From: Paenibacillus castaneae
GTDB lineage: Bacteria; Bacillota; Bacilli; Paenibacillales; Paenibacillaceae
Assembly (NCBI RefSeq): GCF_002884445.1
Contig: NZ_KZ614144.1
Coordinates: 6,147,920-6,211,919, forward strand
Reading direction: 5' to 3'
DNA length: 64,000 bases
The notes beneath the pieces were generated by a model. That model was given only the letters and a program-made list of their open reading frames with translations, was not told the origin of the DNA and ran no database searches. Of this stretch, positions 42,525-51,726 are shown in pieces. Numbering within the stretch: the stretch's first letter is position 1; each line of letters begins with the position of its first letter. Made by a program: the position numbers and the translations under genes.

Positions 42525-43528
42525 TCCATCCCGCATTAATTAGAAAACAACGTGTAATAATTGTTCTTTTATTGGCGCTTATTGCGATTACATTCATTGT
42601 GGGGATTAGGATGGGGTACTCTTCAATATCCTATAACAGAATCATTCCAACCCTTCTTGGTCATGGTACATTTAAAGAACACTTTATTCTGTTCTCCGTC
42701 CGATTGCCGCGAATGGTCATAACATTGCTGGCAGGTATGGCTTTGGCGTTATCCGGTGCTATTCTGCAAGGAATTACACGCAATGATCTGGCTGATCCGG
42801 GCATTATAGGCATTAATTCAGGGGCTGGTGTTGCCATAGCCATTTTCTTCCTGTTTTTCCCTATTGATGCCGGATCTTTCGTGTATATGCTTCCGCTGGT
42901 CGCATTTATCGGCTCATTGATTACCGCATGCTTGATTTATCTGTTGTCATATAGCCGATCAGTAGGTCTTCAACCCGTAAGATTAATTCTGGTAGGGGTT
43001 GGGTTCTCCATGGCGCTGTCCGGGATCATGATTGTCATTATTTCTTCAGCTGAACGTGCCAAAGTCGATTTTATTGCCAAATGGTTATCAGGAAATATTT
43101 GGGGTACTGACTGGCCCTTTATTTGGGCGATCATTCCGTGGTTAATCGTACTTATTCCATTCACTTTATACAAAGCGAATCGTCTGAACCTCCTTGGACT
43201 AGGCGAGCCTGTAGCCATTGGAGTAGGCGTATCAGTTGATAGGGAACGTATCGTGCTGCTGCTAACTGCGGTTGCACTCGCTGCTTCTGCTGTTTCCGTG
43301 ACCGGAGGAATTGCCTTCATCGGTCTCATGGCACCTCATATTGCAAAGGCGTTAGTAGGCCCTCGCAACCAATTATTTATCCCTGTTGCCATTCTGATTG
43401 GCGGATGGCTGCTGTTGCTTGCAGACACTGTGGGACGCCAGCTCGTTGACCCAGACGGTATTTCTGCCGGTATTATGGTTTCGTTAATAGGCGCACCCTA
43501 TTTTATGTATCTATTATTGAAAAAATAA
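42521..43528 (+). CDS. FecCD family iron-siderophore ABC permease
   Basis: The second permease, 335 residues, with VRLPRMVITLLAGMALALSGAILQGITRNDLADPGIIGINSGAG, GGIAFIGLMAPHIAKALVGPRNQ and ADTVGRQLVDPDGISAGIMVSLIGAPYFMYLL. It closes the operon. The missing ATPase is probably a shared FhuC/YusV-type protein encoded elsewhere, as known for several Bacillus and Staphylococcus siderophore systems. A terminator at 43547-43585 follows. Confidence 0.94.
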   Translation: MIHPALIRKQRVIIVLLLALIAITFIVGIRMGYSSISYNRIIPTLLGHGTFKEHFILFSVRLPRMVITLLAGMALALSGAILQGITRNDLADPGIIGINSGAGVAIAIFFLFFPIDAGSFVYMLPLVAFIGSLITACLIYLLSYSRSVGLQPVRLILVGVGFSMALSGIMIVIISSAERAKVDFIAKWLSGNIWGTDWPFIWAIIPWLIVLIPFTLYKANRLNLLGLGEPVAIGVGVSVDRERIVLLLTAVALAASAVSVTGGIAFIGLMAPHIAKALVGPRNQLFIPVAILIGGWLLLLADTVGRQLVDPDGISAGIMVSLIGAPYFMYLLLKK

Positions 43529-43546
43529 AAAACAAAGATCCTTACT

Positions 43547-43585
43547 AACAGCCGATCAGGTTTCCAATACCTGTTCGGCTGTTTT
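43547..43585 (+). terminator. Intrinsic terminator of the siderophore uptake operon
   Basis: AACAGCCGA-CAGGT and ACCTG-TTCGGCTGTT pair through a 7-nt loop and end in TTTT; 18 bp after the stop. Confidence 0.85.
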
Positions 43586-43677
43586 GGGTCACTGACAATT
43601 ATCGATTAAAGCAAACGATGCTAGCGACAAAAAACAGTTGGTATGTTATGGTGAATTACAAAAAAGGAGGAGTTTGT

Positions 43678-44079
43678 ATGGAAAATTTAACTTATTTAGG
43701 TTTTGGACATACGGGTATGTTTATTAAAAATATGATCGAATCCAAAACGTTTTATATGGACATACTCGGCTTTAAGGTAGTCAGTGAATATACAGGGGAA
43801 GACGGCGCGAAGCTATGTTTTTTAAACAACGGGAATTGCACCATAGAGCTGATTGAATTTGCCGACCTCACGATTAGCAGAGACCGCAAAGACGGCATCA
43901 TTGATCATCTGTCCATAAGAGTGGAGGATGTTGAAGCAGCGAAGTCCTATCTGGAATCAAAAGGAGTTCAATTCGAAACAGAAATTTTGTTTGACGAGAA
44001 GCTGTATGATCGTGGCGAAAGATTTGCTATGTTCAGAGGCCCCAGCGGCGAACGTCTACAGATTGAACAGATTTTGTAA
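43678..44079 (+). CDS. VOC family (glyoxalase/lactoylglutathione-lyase-like) protein
   Basis: Start ATG 43678 after AAAGGAGGAG; an in-frame ATG at 43618 lies before that site. The 133-residue product has a complete VOC fold: FGHTGMFIKNMIESKTFYMDILGF, CTIELIEF, IDHLSIRVEDVEAAKSYLESKG and FRGPSGERLQIEQI. Likely metal ligands are His10, the Glu in IELIEF, His in IDHLSI and the Glu in LQIEQ. Substrate unknown. Single gene. Confidence 0.88.
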   Translation: MENLTYLGFGHTGMFIKNMIESKTFYMDILGFKVVSEYTGEDGAKLCFLNNGNCTIELIEFADLTISRDRKDGIIDHLSIRVEDVEAAKSYLESKGVQFETEILFDEKLYDRGERFAMFRGPSGERLQIEQIL

Positions 44080-44142
44080 TCTGAATGAAGTGCTTTCTAT
44101 TGATGATCGCAAACCTATTTGGCCTCTATCGTGTATCTGCTC

Positions 44143-44191
44143 GAAAAAAAATGGTTGGACCGGATGCAATTTGCATCCGATCCAACCATTT
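44143..44191 (-). terminator. Intrinsic terminator of fbaA
   Basis: AAATGGTTGGACCGGATGC (44149-44167) and GCATCCGATCCAACCATTT (44173-44191) form a 19-bp stem with one mismatch; eight T on the minus strand. Confidence 0.9.
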
Positions 44192-44205
44192 CTGCTTTAC
44201 ATTTC

Positions 44206-45063
44206 TTACGCTTTATTGGAAGAACCAAATTCACGCATTTTGCCTTGAACCGTTGCTTTAATCGCATCGCGGCCCGGTGACAAGAATTTGCGCGGATCGT
44301 ATACTTCTGAATCAGAAGTTAAGATTTCGCGAGCTACTTTTGTAAACGCGATTTGGTTTTCTGTGTTTACGTTGATTTTTGCAGTTCCAAGTGAGATCGA
44401 TTTCTTAATATCAGCAGTTGGAATTCCTGTACCACCGTGCAATACCAATGGAAGCTTAATCGTTTGGCAAATTTCTTCCATTTCTTTGAAGCCTAGGTTT
44501 GGTTCGCCTTTGTAAGGACCATGTACAGAACCTAGTGCTGGAGCAAGGCAATCGATACCTGTAAGCTCAACCAGCTGCTTACATTCTTGAGGATCAGCGT
44601 AGATAACGCCGTCAGCAATCACGTCGTCTTCTTGTCCGCCAACTGTACCTAGCTCAGCTTCAACGGAAACGCCGCGCTCATGTGCATAAGCAACAACTTG
44701 TTGTGTTGTTTTCACGTTCTCATCAAACGGTGAGTGAGAAGCATCTATCATAACCGAAGTAAAACCAGCATCAATCGCTGCTTTACATTTCTCAAAGCTT
44801 GAACCATGGTCCAAATGAATAGCAACTGGAACCGTGATTTTCATTTCTTCAATAAGAGATTTTACGATTGCAGTAACAACAGTAAAGCCTCCCATGTAAC
44901 GAGCAGCACCTTCAGAAACGCCAAGAATAACAGGTGATTGTTCTTCTTGAGCAGCGCCAAGGATTGCTTGTGTCCACTCTAGGTTATTGATGTTGAATTG
45001 GCCAACAGCGTAACCTTCTTTCAAACCTTTGTTCAGCATGTCTTTCATTGAAACTAATGCCAT
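44206..45063 (-). CDS. fbaA: Class II fructose-bisphosphate aldolase
   Basis: A 285-residue zinc aldolase splitting fructose-1,6-bisphosphate in glycolysis. AIHLDHGSSF supplies Asp85 and zinc-ligand His86; VSVEAELGTVGGQED, VHGPYKGEPNLGF (second His) and VLHGGTGIP (third His) follow, and AKINVNTENQ ends the phosphate site. GAAGGAGGATT precedes ATG 45063. Codon use is visibly biased to A/T-ending preferred codons, as expected for a highly expressed gene. A 10-bp inverted repeat in the leader (45128-45159) may act on transcription or mRNA stability. Confidence 0.97.
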   Translation of the reverse strand: MALVSMKDMLNKGLKEGYAVGQFNINNLEWTQAILGAAQEEQSPVILGVSEGAARYMGGFTVVTAIVKSLIEEMKITVPVAIHLDHGSSFEKCKAAIDAGFTSVMIDASHSPFDENVKTTQQVVAYAHERGVSVEAELGTVGGQEDDVIADGVIYADPQECKQLVELTGIDCLAPALGSVHGPYKGEPNLGFKEMEEICQTIKLPLVLHGGTGIPTADIKKSISLGTAKINVNTENQIAFTKVAREILTSDSEVYDPRKFLSPGRDAIKATVQGKMREFGSSNKA

Positions 45064-45127
45064 GATAAATCCTCCTTCAAAATGACTGCGATTTAATGAC
45101 TCGACCTTTCAATCATACCCAATTCAT

Positions 45128-45159
45128 CTGCAGTTTAAAAATGCGTCCGTAAACTGCAG
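45128..45159. repeat. Inverted repeat in the fbaA leader region
   Basis: CTGCAGTTTA and TAAACTGCAG are perfect complements separated by 12 bp, 65-96 bp upstream of fbaA. It could be an operator or a 5' stem-loop; no protein can be assigned. Confidence 0.5.
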
Positions 45160-45284
45160 TTATACTGGCACGAACGGAATGGGCTTTTCCACGTTCACGT
45201 TCTACTCATCAGTCTACATGTTATCACAAATTTTAGTGGAAGACTACCTATAGAGGGGCAGAGTGCATGATGTTCGTTCTCTCT

Positions 45285-46259
45285 TTAGTAAAGCTTCGGC
45301 AGCTTATCCAGCGTTATGGCATAATCATGGTGGTATGCGTTATATAATTCCTCTCTTGTCGTCCACTCCTCTGTAGTACAGAAGTCGCCTGACCAGGTCA
45401 TATACCAAGCCCACGGAATATGGGTTTCAGACAGCTGTTGAATGCTGGGAATAATCCCGATTTCGCCTAGAGCAACTACCTTTTCTGTAGGTGTTATTTG
45501 AACAAGCTCATCATATTCTTTTTTCAGATCCGAATGCTGGTGCTTAACCGGATACAAGTCTCTGGAAATTACGTCGGCTACATCATCGCCTACATACCCT
45601 TCCACAAGCGGAGAATTCCAAACCCAGATGAGATTGTTTAAATGATGATAATTAGTGTATCTGTCATACATGATTTGATATAACTTTTTGGCAGCTTCAG
45701 GCCCCTTATTGCCCCACCAGAACCATGTGCCTTCCGACTCGTGGAAAGGACGCCATAAGATTGGAATCTTCTTATCGCAAAATGGTTTCAAAATGTCCGC
45801 CATGGCATCCATATCAGATATTAGAGCTTCATATTCCTTAGTACCCACAATGACAGCCTGGGAAGCATCGAAGGTTGTATTCTCGGCATAGAATCCTTTG
45901 TCCCTGCTGCCGAATGGCGAGAACCAGTGCCAAGTAAATGTGACTAAGCCTTTTCTGTTCAAAGCCCAATCCCATGCATTATCAAGTGTATTTTTATTTT
46001 CTTCTACCTCAATTAAGCATGCTTCGCCAGCATCCTCATAATTAATGTTCGGAGAATAAGAAAGAAGCTCAAATCCGCAAAGTGCAGGGAGCTTACCCGT
46101 CAGCTCTTCAATATAATGAAGCTCCTTTTGAGCAGTCGTTAGTGTGTGCTGCCCCGTAATAATGCCCTTGCCGGAAATATCGCTAAGATATTGAAGTACA
46201 GCCTTTACCTCTTCGGAGGCATTAGGATTACATGGCGTTACATTTTTTACGATTGTCAT
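45285..46259 (-). CDS. Glycoside hydrolase family 26, beta-mannanase-like, cytoplasmic
   Basis: Start ATG 46259 after AAAGGGAGAG. The 325-residue enzyme has the GH26 clan-A catalytic pair: acid/base Glu174 in WRPFHESEGTWFWWG and nucleophile Glu266 in ALGEIG, plus GQHTLTTAQ near the N terminus and FTWHWFSP. Its length equals a bare catalytic domain. There is no signal peptide or carbohydrate-binding module, so it should act in the cytoplasm on imported manno-oligosaccharides, unlike typical secreted mannanases. No transporter is adjacent. Confidence 0.9.
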   Translation of the reverse strand: MTIVKNVTPCNPNASEEVKAVLQYLSDISGKGIITGQHTLTTAQKELHYIEELTGKLPALCGFELLSYSPNINYEDAGEACLIEVEENKNTLDNAWDWALNRKGLVTFTWHWFSPFGSRDKGFYAENTTFDASQAVIVGTKEYEALISDMDAMADILKPFCDKKIPILWRPFHESEGTWFWWGNKGPEAAKKLYQIMYDRYTNYHHLNNLIWVWNSPLVEGYVGDDVADVISRDLYPVKHQHSDLKKEYDELVQITPTEKVVALGEIGIIPSIQQLSETHIPWAWYMTWSGDFCTTEEWTTREELYNAYHHDYAITLDKLPKLY

Positions 46260-46622
46260 CAAATATCTCTCCCTTTACCTTCTGTATATTCAATTTTCGA
46301 GCTACATTCGTTTTCCATTACAAGCCAGCGCAATTCCGATAATTTGTTATTTTTGTTATTTATGTTATTATTCCCCTACGTGTAGAGTACTCGGTCTTGT
46401 CCGTTAGGTCAAGAAAAATTAAACAAACAATCTCTTTATCGGAAGAAAATCATTTAATTATGCTTCTTGGTTCTATTCTTCTTGAGAATAACAAAGTTAG
46501 GAATGAAAAAAAGAGGTATTTCCACTGCCGTTAGGCTGTGGAAATACCCCTCTTACAACTAGATTATTTTCATTACCATTCTTTAATTAGCTTATGTTTA
46601 TGTATAACGGTCCCGACCTGCT
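46260..46622. other. 363-bp intergenic region upstream of the GH26 gene
   Basis: AT-rich and gene-free. It holds a candidate minus-strand promoter for the GH26 gene (TTGACC at 46407-46412, 17-bp spacer, TACTCT at 46384-46389) and the terminator of the nickel transporter gene at 46505-46554. Nothing else recognisable. Confidence 0.5.
46505..46554 (-). terminator. Intrinsic terminator of the urease/nickel operon
   Basis: AAGAGGTATTTCCAC (46511-46525) and GTGGAAATACCCCTCTT (46538-46554) pair with a 2-nt bulge; TTTTTTTC follows on the minus strand. Confidence 0.85.
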
Positions 46623-47324
46623 CTATTTCAGCCACAGTTGAAATAATCCATCAGATATCCCAAGGCTATACATATAGTACAGACCGAATAGCATGCTGAC
46701 CGCTCCGGTAATCCGGGTTAATGTCAATTTCAAATTCACATTATTCGCGCTTAACACAAACGGAATACCTAGTATGGTTGTAAAGAACAGCATGCCTGTA
46801 ATTGTGCCTAAGCCGAAAATCAATATATACAAGGTTCCATCCCAAACCGTTTGAACCGTTGACATCGTAAGCAAGACCATCGCGGCGCTTCCGGCCAGCC
46901 CATGTACTAAACCGATGAGTAAGGACTTCAAATAGGAAGTATGATTATGGGAATTGGACTGCTTAGAAAGAAAATGCTTATGCTGCTCATGGCCATGTTG
47001 ATGCTGCTGCAAATGGGTTTTCTTCTTCCTGATTGACATCAGATTGACAATACCTAGATAAACGAGCATCCCGCCGACCATGAACTCCAGAAGACCGGAC
47101 CATTTATCGGGAAGGGTGCTCTTTGTCAGTATGAGACCGAGGCCTACTGCCAACAAAGTAGCAGTGTGGCCAATCCCCCAAAATACGCCTACTAATGATG
47201 TTCGCCACAGCTTTTTTGTGTGGCTTGCAATGGTGGATACAGCAATAATGTGGTCGGGTTCTACCGCATGCTTAATACCTAGAATAAAGCCAATGCCAAG
47301 AATTGAAAATATACCGATATCCAA
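46623..47324 (-). CDS. ureH: Nickel transporter, UreH/NiCoT-type
   Basis: Start TTG 47324, 7 bp after AAAGGGG (a GTG at 47333 overlaps that site). The 233-residue membrane protein has the metal motif HAVEPDHI in the first helix, GIGHTATLL, a cytoplasmic histidine-rich loop (HLQQHQHGHEQHKHFL) and GLVHGLAGSAAMVLL. These are features of UreH-type Ni2+ permeases, which feed urease. It is the last gene of the urease cluster, 75 bp after ureD, and shares its terminator. Confidence 0.9.
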   Translation of the reverse strand: MDIGIFSILGIGFILGIKHAVEPDHIIAVSTIASHTKKLWRTSLVGVFWGIGHTATLLAVGLGLILTKSTLPDKWSGLLEFMVGGMLVYLGIVNLMSIRKKKTHLQQHQHGHEQHKHFLSKQSNSHNHTSYLKSLLIGLVHGLAGSAAMVLLTMSTVQTVWDGTLYILIFGLGTITGMLFFTTILGIPFVLSANNVNLKLTLTRITGAVSMLFGLYYMYSLGISDGLFQLWLK

Positions 47325-47399
47325 TAAACACACCCCTTTGCGAAGGACTATTCTTATCCTTATGCCAAGGTGTTTATGAGCATAACTACTGCCACCATA

Positions 47400-48224
47400 T
47401 TAATATTTACGGAATGATATAGGTTTCTTGCCCAGCAGCTGTTCACGAACCATGAGCCGGCACTGCTCGAATACGGTCTCTATTTGCATCGTAGACGCTG
47501 CCAGCACCCTTAAGGAAAAGCCAGAGCCCGCTAACGCGGATAGACCAATCCTACACGGACTCACAGCTGACCCAAAGGCTGCACTTAATGTTTCGAATAT
47601 GTCGGGCGTAGCCAGTTCTCCTACAACTAATAAGGACCCCAGATGGGTATATCCCTCAAGAAGTCCAAGTCCGTCTATCGGACGTTCCTCTGGACATAGC
47701 CGAAGATGGTCAAATACAACTAGCTCGTCCTCCATATATATGATCGTCTTGAGCTGCAGCCGGCTGTATTGAAATAATTGGCCATCCGGGGACCAGCCCG
47801 GAGTTATGATTTCCCCGTAGACCAAGGTCGATCCCTGCGCCATGTGAACGACAGTTTCTTGCAAATATCGGGCATGTCGATAAGCGATGATGGGATCAGA
47901 AACAAACTCCAGATAACTGCCCGATGCCATTTGAATATCGGTTTGCTGAGTCACTGGAACTTTTAACGTTTTATAGATTTTGGTCGATGACTGCGTGGTC
48001 AGCAGCATGTGTGCATGTTCACCGAGAACAATTTCCGCTTTATATTTATCTCCGTCTACATAGCCTCCGCCGAGATTCATCATATAGAAGCAAGGTTGTC
48101 CACTATCATCGAGATACACAGGGGGTGTAATTTTATAAGCCCCCTGATTGTATACCTCGGATGGGATCGTTCTCTCTTGTTTCCGCTGAACCGCAAGCCG
48201 AAGAACACCCGTCCAATTGTCCAT
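47400..48224 (-). CDS. ureD: Urease accessory protein UreD
   Basis: Start ATG 48224, 1 bp after the ureG stop, with GGGGA upstream. The 274-residue product shows VYNQGAYKITPPVYLD, FYMMNLGGGYVDGDKY, LLTTQSSTKIYKTL, SDPIIAYRHARY and GEIITPGWSPDGQLF, the conserved UreD/UreH scaffold that docks on apo-urease and guides nickel from UreG. It is placed after ureG, as in Bacillus-type clusters. Confidence 0.93.
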   Translation of the reverse strand: MDNWTGVLRLAVQRKQERTIPSEVYNQGAYKITPPVYLDDSGQPCFYMMNLGGGYVDGDKYKAEIVLGEHAHMLLTTQSSTKIYKTLKVPVTQQTDIQMASGSYLEFVSDPIIAYRHARYLQETVVHMAQGSTLVYGEIITPGWSPDGQLFQYSRLQLKTIIYMEDELVVFDHLRLCPEERPIDGLGLLEGYTHLGSLLVVGELATPDIFETLSAAFGSAVSPCRIGLSALAGSGFSLRVLAASTMQIETVFEQCRLMVREQLLGKKPISFRKY

Positions 48225-48225
48225 T

Positions 48226-48837
48226 CTATACGAGTCCCCTAAGCAGCACGTTTTTTTCAATCCATTCCACGACGGAAGCCAAACCGACATCTTCTTTCAG
48301 ATTTGTGAAAATAAACGGTTTATTCCCTCGAAAGGCCTTCGTATCCGATTCCATCACTTCAAGGCTCGCGCCGACATACGGAGCAAGATCAATTTTGTTT
48401 ATGATGAATAAATCTGATTTGATCATGCCCTGGCCGCCTTTGCGGGGAATTTTCTCTCCTTGGGCCACATCGATTATATAAATGGAGAAATCAACGAGTT
48501 CCGGGCTAAACGTAGCTGCCAGATTATCTCCGCCGCTTTCTACGAAGATGATTTCAACGTCGGGATGGCGATTTTTCAGCTCCTCAATTGCAGCGAAGTT
48601 CATAGAAGCATCTTCTCGAATGGCGGTATGAGGACATCCCCCTGTTTCGACTCCAATAATGCGATCCGAAGGAAGAACCCCATTCTTGATTAAATAATTA
48701 GCATCTTCCTTCGTGTAAATATCATTAGTTATAACAGCCATGCTATGCTGCTGGTGCATATGTCGGGTTATTTTCTCCACGAGCATGGTTTTGCCGGCCC
48801 CAACGGGCCCTCCTACCCCAATTCGAATCGGTTGCAT
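48226..48837 (-). CDS. ureG: Urease accessory GTPase UreG
   Basis: A 203-residue SIMIBI GTPase. Walker A GVGGPVGAGKTML at the N terminus, the CPH nickel motif in GVETGGCPHTAIREDASMN, FVESGGDNLAATFSPELVD, DVAQGEKIPRKGGQGMIKSDLFIINKIDLAPYVGA (guanine-specific NKxD). It couples GTP hydrolysis to nickel insertion in the active site. It follows ureF by 30 bp. Confidence 0.96.
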   Translation of the reverse strand: MQPIRIGVGGPVGAGKTMLVEKITRHMHQQHSMAVITNDIYTKEDANYLIKNGVLPSDRIIGVETGGCPHTAIREDASMNFAAIEELKNRHPDVEIIFVESGGDNLAATFSPELVDFSIYIIDVAQGEKIPRKGGQGMIKSDLFIINKIDLAPYVGASLEVMESDTKAFRGNKPFIFTNLKEDVGLASVVEWIEKNVLLRGLV

Positions 48838-48867
48838 CGTTCCTCCATCATCCTTTCCAGTTCATAA

Positions 48868-49554
48868 TTACGACATAAAAAGCCGGATGTGCAGCCGCTC
48901 ATGTCTCATTTGAGACAGCTCCAGCCCGGGAGACGTGATCCCGAACTGATTCTTATCCAACTCTTCTATTCTCTTGGCTGCTTGTCTTAAAGGAATTTGA
49001 GCCTCTTGAATGAGTCGCTGGCCGTCTGTCTGACCGAGCGGAATTCCACGCACTCCATTCTGAATCAAGCTTGCCGTAGACGAATATAAAAAAGACAATA
49101 AAGCGATGGGCAAGGGAATATGAAGATGCTGAGTAATGATCGCAAACGCAATGGCCGGATGGCCAAAGCTCCGCTGCGCCTTCACCCTGTCCTGATACGC
49201 GGCTAGCGCAGGCGAATCATAAAGCTCAAGGCCGAGCTGCACTAATCGTTGACCCATTCTCACATTCCCTTCCCGTGCCTCCTGCGAGAAGTTCTGTACC
49301 GTAATCATCCGGTCCCACGTCCACACTTCATCCCATTGCTCCCTCGCAAGCGCATCGTATACGAGCCTGAATACCAGTCCATCGGTATAGACCAGCTGTT
49401 CTTCGATGTAAACCCGTATCCATTCTGCAAAAGTTGACTTATCGATAACCTTCTCTTCCTGAATATACGTTTCGAGTCCAAAAGAATGGCTGAATGCCCC
49501 ATTCGGCAGGTTGGAATCACACAGCTGCAGGAGCGGTAATAAATCGTCATCCAT
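48868..49554 (-). CDS. ureF: Urease accessory protein UreF
   Basis: A 228-residue all-helical protein: LLPLLQLCDSNLPNGAFSHSFGLETYIQEE is the family opening, with SLIQNGVRGIPLGQTDGQRLIQE and SPGLELSQMRHERLHIRLFMS at the end. UreF bridges UreD and UreG in the activation complex. Its start overlaps the ureE stop by 8 bp, indicating translational coupling. Confidence 0.95.
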   Translation of the reverse strand: MDDDLLPLLQLCDSNLPNGAFSHSFGLETYIQEEKVIDKSTFAEWIRVYIEEQLVYTDGLVFRLVYDALAREQWDEVWTWDRMITVQNFSQEAREGNVRMGQRLVQLGLELYDSPALAAYQDRVKAQRSFGHPAIAFAIITQHLHIPLPIALLSFLYSSTASLIQNGVRGIPLGQTDGQRLIQEAQIPLRQAAKRIEELDKNQFGITSPGLELSQMRHERLHIRLFMS

Positions 49555-50002
49555 GGCTGTGCCCGATCGGTTTGAACGGCTGTTTCACCTTTAATTTTTC
49601 TTGTGTATATGGAATGCCGGAATGCTTCAGCAAATCCTCTACCAAATAATCGTACTGAACCAGCATTCGATCCTCTTCAAACTGTGCCGGCAGATGGCGA
49701 TTGCCCAGCTTATGAGCAATATCCCCCATCTCCCCTATGCTGCGCGGCCTGATGATCAACACATCCTCCGGTACAACCTCCACCACAATAAGATTGTGGT
49801 CGTCCATGAATAGAACGTCACCGTGGCTAAGATTGGCAGGTTGAAGCAGCGAGATGCCGAGCTCTCTGCCATGATCCGTAACCACCCGCTGAACTCGTTT
49901 CAGCAGGTCGTCGCTCTGCAAATAGACTTTCTCTAGATGGCGGCTTAATCGGGTTTCTGGATGTACATCTTCAAGACTGGTTACGATTTGCTCAATAATC
50001 AT
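49547..50002 (-). CDS. ureE: Urease accessory nickel chaperone UreE
   Basis: A 151-residue metallochaperone. An N-terminal peptide-binding domain (SDDLLKRVQRVVTDHGRELGISL) is followed by the metal-binding domain with AHKLGNRHLPAQFEEDRMLVQYD, which contains the interfacial histidine. The C-terminal tail is short, with only HSHG in place of the long histidine run of Klebsiella UreE; Bacillus homologues are similarly His-poor. Confidence 0.95.
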   Translation of the reverse strand: MIIEQIVTSLEDVHPETRLSRHLEKVYLQSDDLLKRVQRVVTDHGRELGISLLQPANLSHGDVLFMDDHNLIVVEVVPEDVLIIRPRSIGEMGDIAHKLGNRHLPAQFEEDRMLVQYDYLVEDLLKHSGIPYTQEKLKVKQPFKPIGHSHG

Positions 50003-50013
50003 TTGAAATCACC

Positions 50014-51726
50014 TCAGAATAAGTAGTAACGCTGCGCCATCGGTACGACGTCTACAGGTTCGCAAGTCAATAATTCACCGTTTACTGTTACCTCGAACGT
50101 TTGAGGGTCGACTGCTATTTCCGGAGTTTCCGCATTATGCTTCATCGCTTGCTTAGTCAGATTGCGAATGCCTCCAACCGGCAATATATTTTTCTGCAGT
50201 CCCAGCTGTTTATGCAATTCTAGATCATAAGCAGCCTGCGAAACAAAAGTAATGGTGCTGCTTTGCATCGCTTTCCCGTAAGCTGCATACATGGGACGCA
50301 TTAGAATAGGCTGGGGCGTAGGAATAGCGGCGTTCGCATCCCCCATTGCAGCATGGACCACCATCCCGCTCGTCAACACTGATTCAGGCTTAACCCCAAA
50401 AAATGCTGGATGCCAAATGATTAAATCAGCTACTTTGCCGACTTCAATCGATCCGACATAGGAAGAAATACCGTGGGCAATAGCGGGATTGATCGTATAT
50501 TTGGCAATATAACGCTTAACCCGATTATTGTCAGCGATCCCTTCGTCCCCTTCCAATTTCCCTCTTTGCTTCTTCATCTTATCGGCCGTCTGCCAAGTAC
50601 GGCAGATCACTTCGCCAATTCGGCCCATCGCTTGTGAATCGGAGCTCATAATGCTGATTACCCCAAGATCATGCAAAATATCTTCCGCGGCGATCGTTTC
50701 GCGGCGAATTCGCGAGTCAGCGAATGCGATATCTTCAGGCACCTTCATGCTTAGATGATGGCAGACCATTAACATGTCAATATGCTCTTCGATTGTATTG
50801 ACCGTGTAAGGCTTTGTAGGATTAGTTGAAGCAGGAAGAACATTGGAGTAACCTGCCATCTTAATAATATCTGGAGCATGGCCGCCGCCCGCTCCTTCCG
50901 TATGGTAAGTGTGAATAACCCTGCCATTAATTGCAGCAATCGTATCTTCGACAAACCCAAATTCATTGAGTGTATCGGTATGGATAGCCACCTGAACATC
51001 AAATTTGTCGGCCACACGCAAAGCATGGTCGATAGCAGAGGCGGTTGCTCCCCAATCCTCGTGTATTTTTAGTCCAATCGCACCGGCACGTATTTGTTCA
51101 GCCAGCGGTTCCTCAGCAGAACCGTTTCCTTTGCCCAAGAATCCCATATTAATAGGCAGACCCTCAGCCGCTTCCAGCATGCGGTGCATATTCCATATGC
51201 CCGGCGTACAGGTGGTCGCTTTCGAACCTTCCGCAGGTCCCGTTCCGCCCCCGATCAATGTGGTGAGTCCGGATGACAAGGCCACTTCCACTTGAAACGG
51301 ATTAATCATATGTACATGGGTATCGATGCCTCCGGCTGTCACGATCAATCCTTCTGCGGACATGATCTCTGTTCCAGCTCCGATAATGATATCCACGCCA
51401 TCCATAAGCAATGGATTCCCGCTCTTCCCTATTCCAGCGATTTTACCGTCAAGAATACCAATATCCGCTTTATATATTCCGGTGTAATCGATGATAACCG
51501 CATTCGTTATAACGACATCCATCGCACCGTCCGCACGTGTCGCCAAAGGATGCTGCCCCATTCCGTCCCGAATGGATTTGCCGCCTCCGAACTTGGACTC
51601 ATCTCCATAGCTTGTATAGTCTTTTTCAATTTCGATGATCAATTCGCTATCCGCTAATCGGATGCAATCGCCAGTTGTAGGGCCAAACAGATCGGCATAT
51701 TGTTTTCTCGGTATGATCAGGCTCAT
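50014..51726 (-). CDS. ureC: Urease subunit alpha
   Basis: The 570-residue catalytic subunit. Residues match Sporosarcina pasteurii numbering: His137 and His139 (DTHVHM), carbamylated Lys220 (LKIHEDWG), His222, His249 (VAIHTD), His275 and the flap Cys322-His323 (VCHHLS). All are present, so an active di-nickel site is predicted. It hydrolyses urea to ammonia and carbamate. Start overlaps the ureB stop by 4 bp (ATGA). Confidence 0.98.
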   Translation of the reverse strand: MSLIIPRKQYADLFGPTTGDCIRLADSELIIEIEKDYTSYGDESKFGGGKSIRDGMGQHPLATRADGAMDVVITNAVIIDYTGIYKADIGILDGKIAGIGKSGNPLLMDGVDIIIGAGTEIMSAEGLIVTAGGIDTHVHMINPFQVEVALSSGLTTLIGGGTGPAEGSKATTCTPGIWNMHRMLEAAEGLPINMGFLGKGNGSAEEPLAEQIRAGAIGLKIHEDWGATASAIDHALRVADKFDVQVAIHTDTLNEFGFVEDTIAAINGRVIHTYHTEGAGGGHAPDIIKMAGYSNVLPASTNPTKPYTVNTIEEHIDMLMVCHHLSMKVPEDIAFADSRIRRETIAAEDILHDLGVISIMSSDSQAMGRIGEVICRTWQTADKMKKQRGKLEGDEGIADNNRVKRYIAKYTINPAIAHGISSYVGSIEVGKVADLIIWHPAFFGVKPESVLTSGMVVHAAMGDANAAIPTPQPILMRPMYAAYGKAMQSSTITFVSQAAYDLELHKQLGLQKNILPVGGIRNLTKQAMKHNAETPEIAVDPQTFEVTVNGELLTCEPVDVVPMAQRYYLF

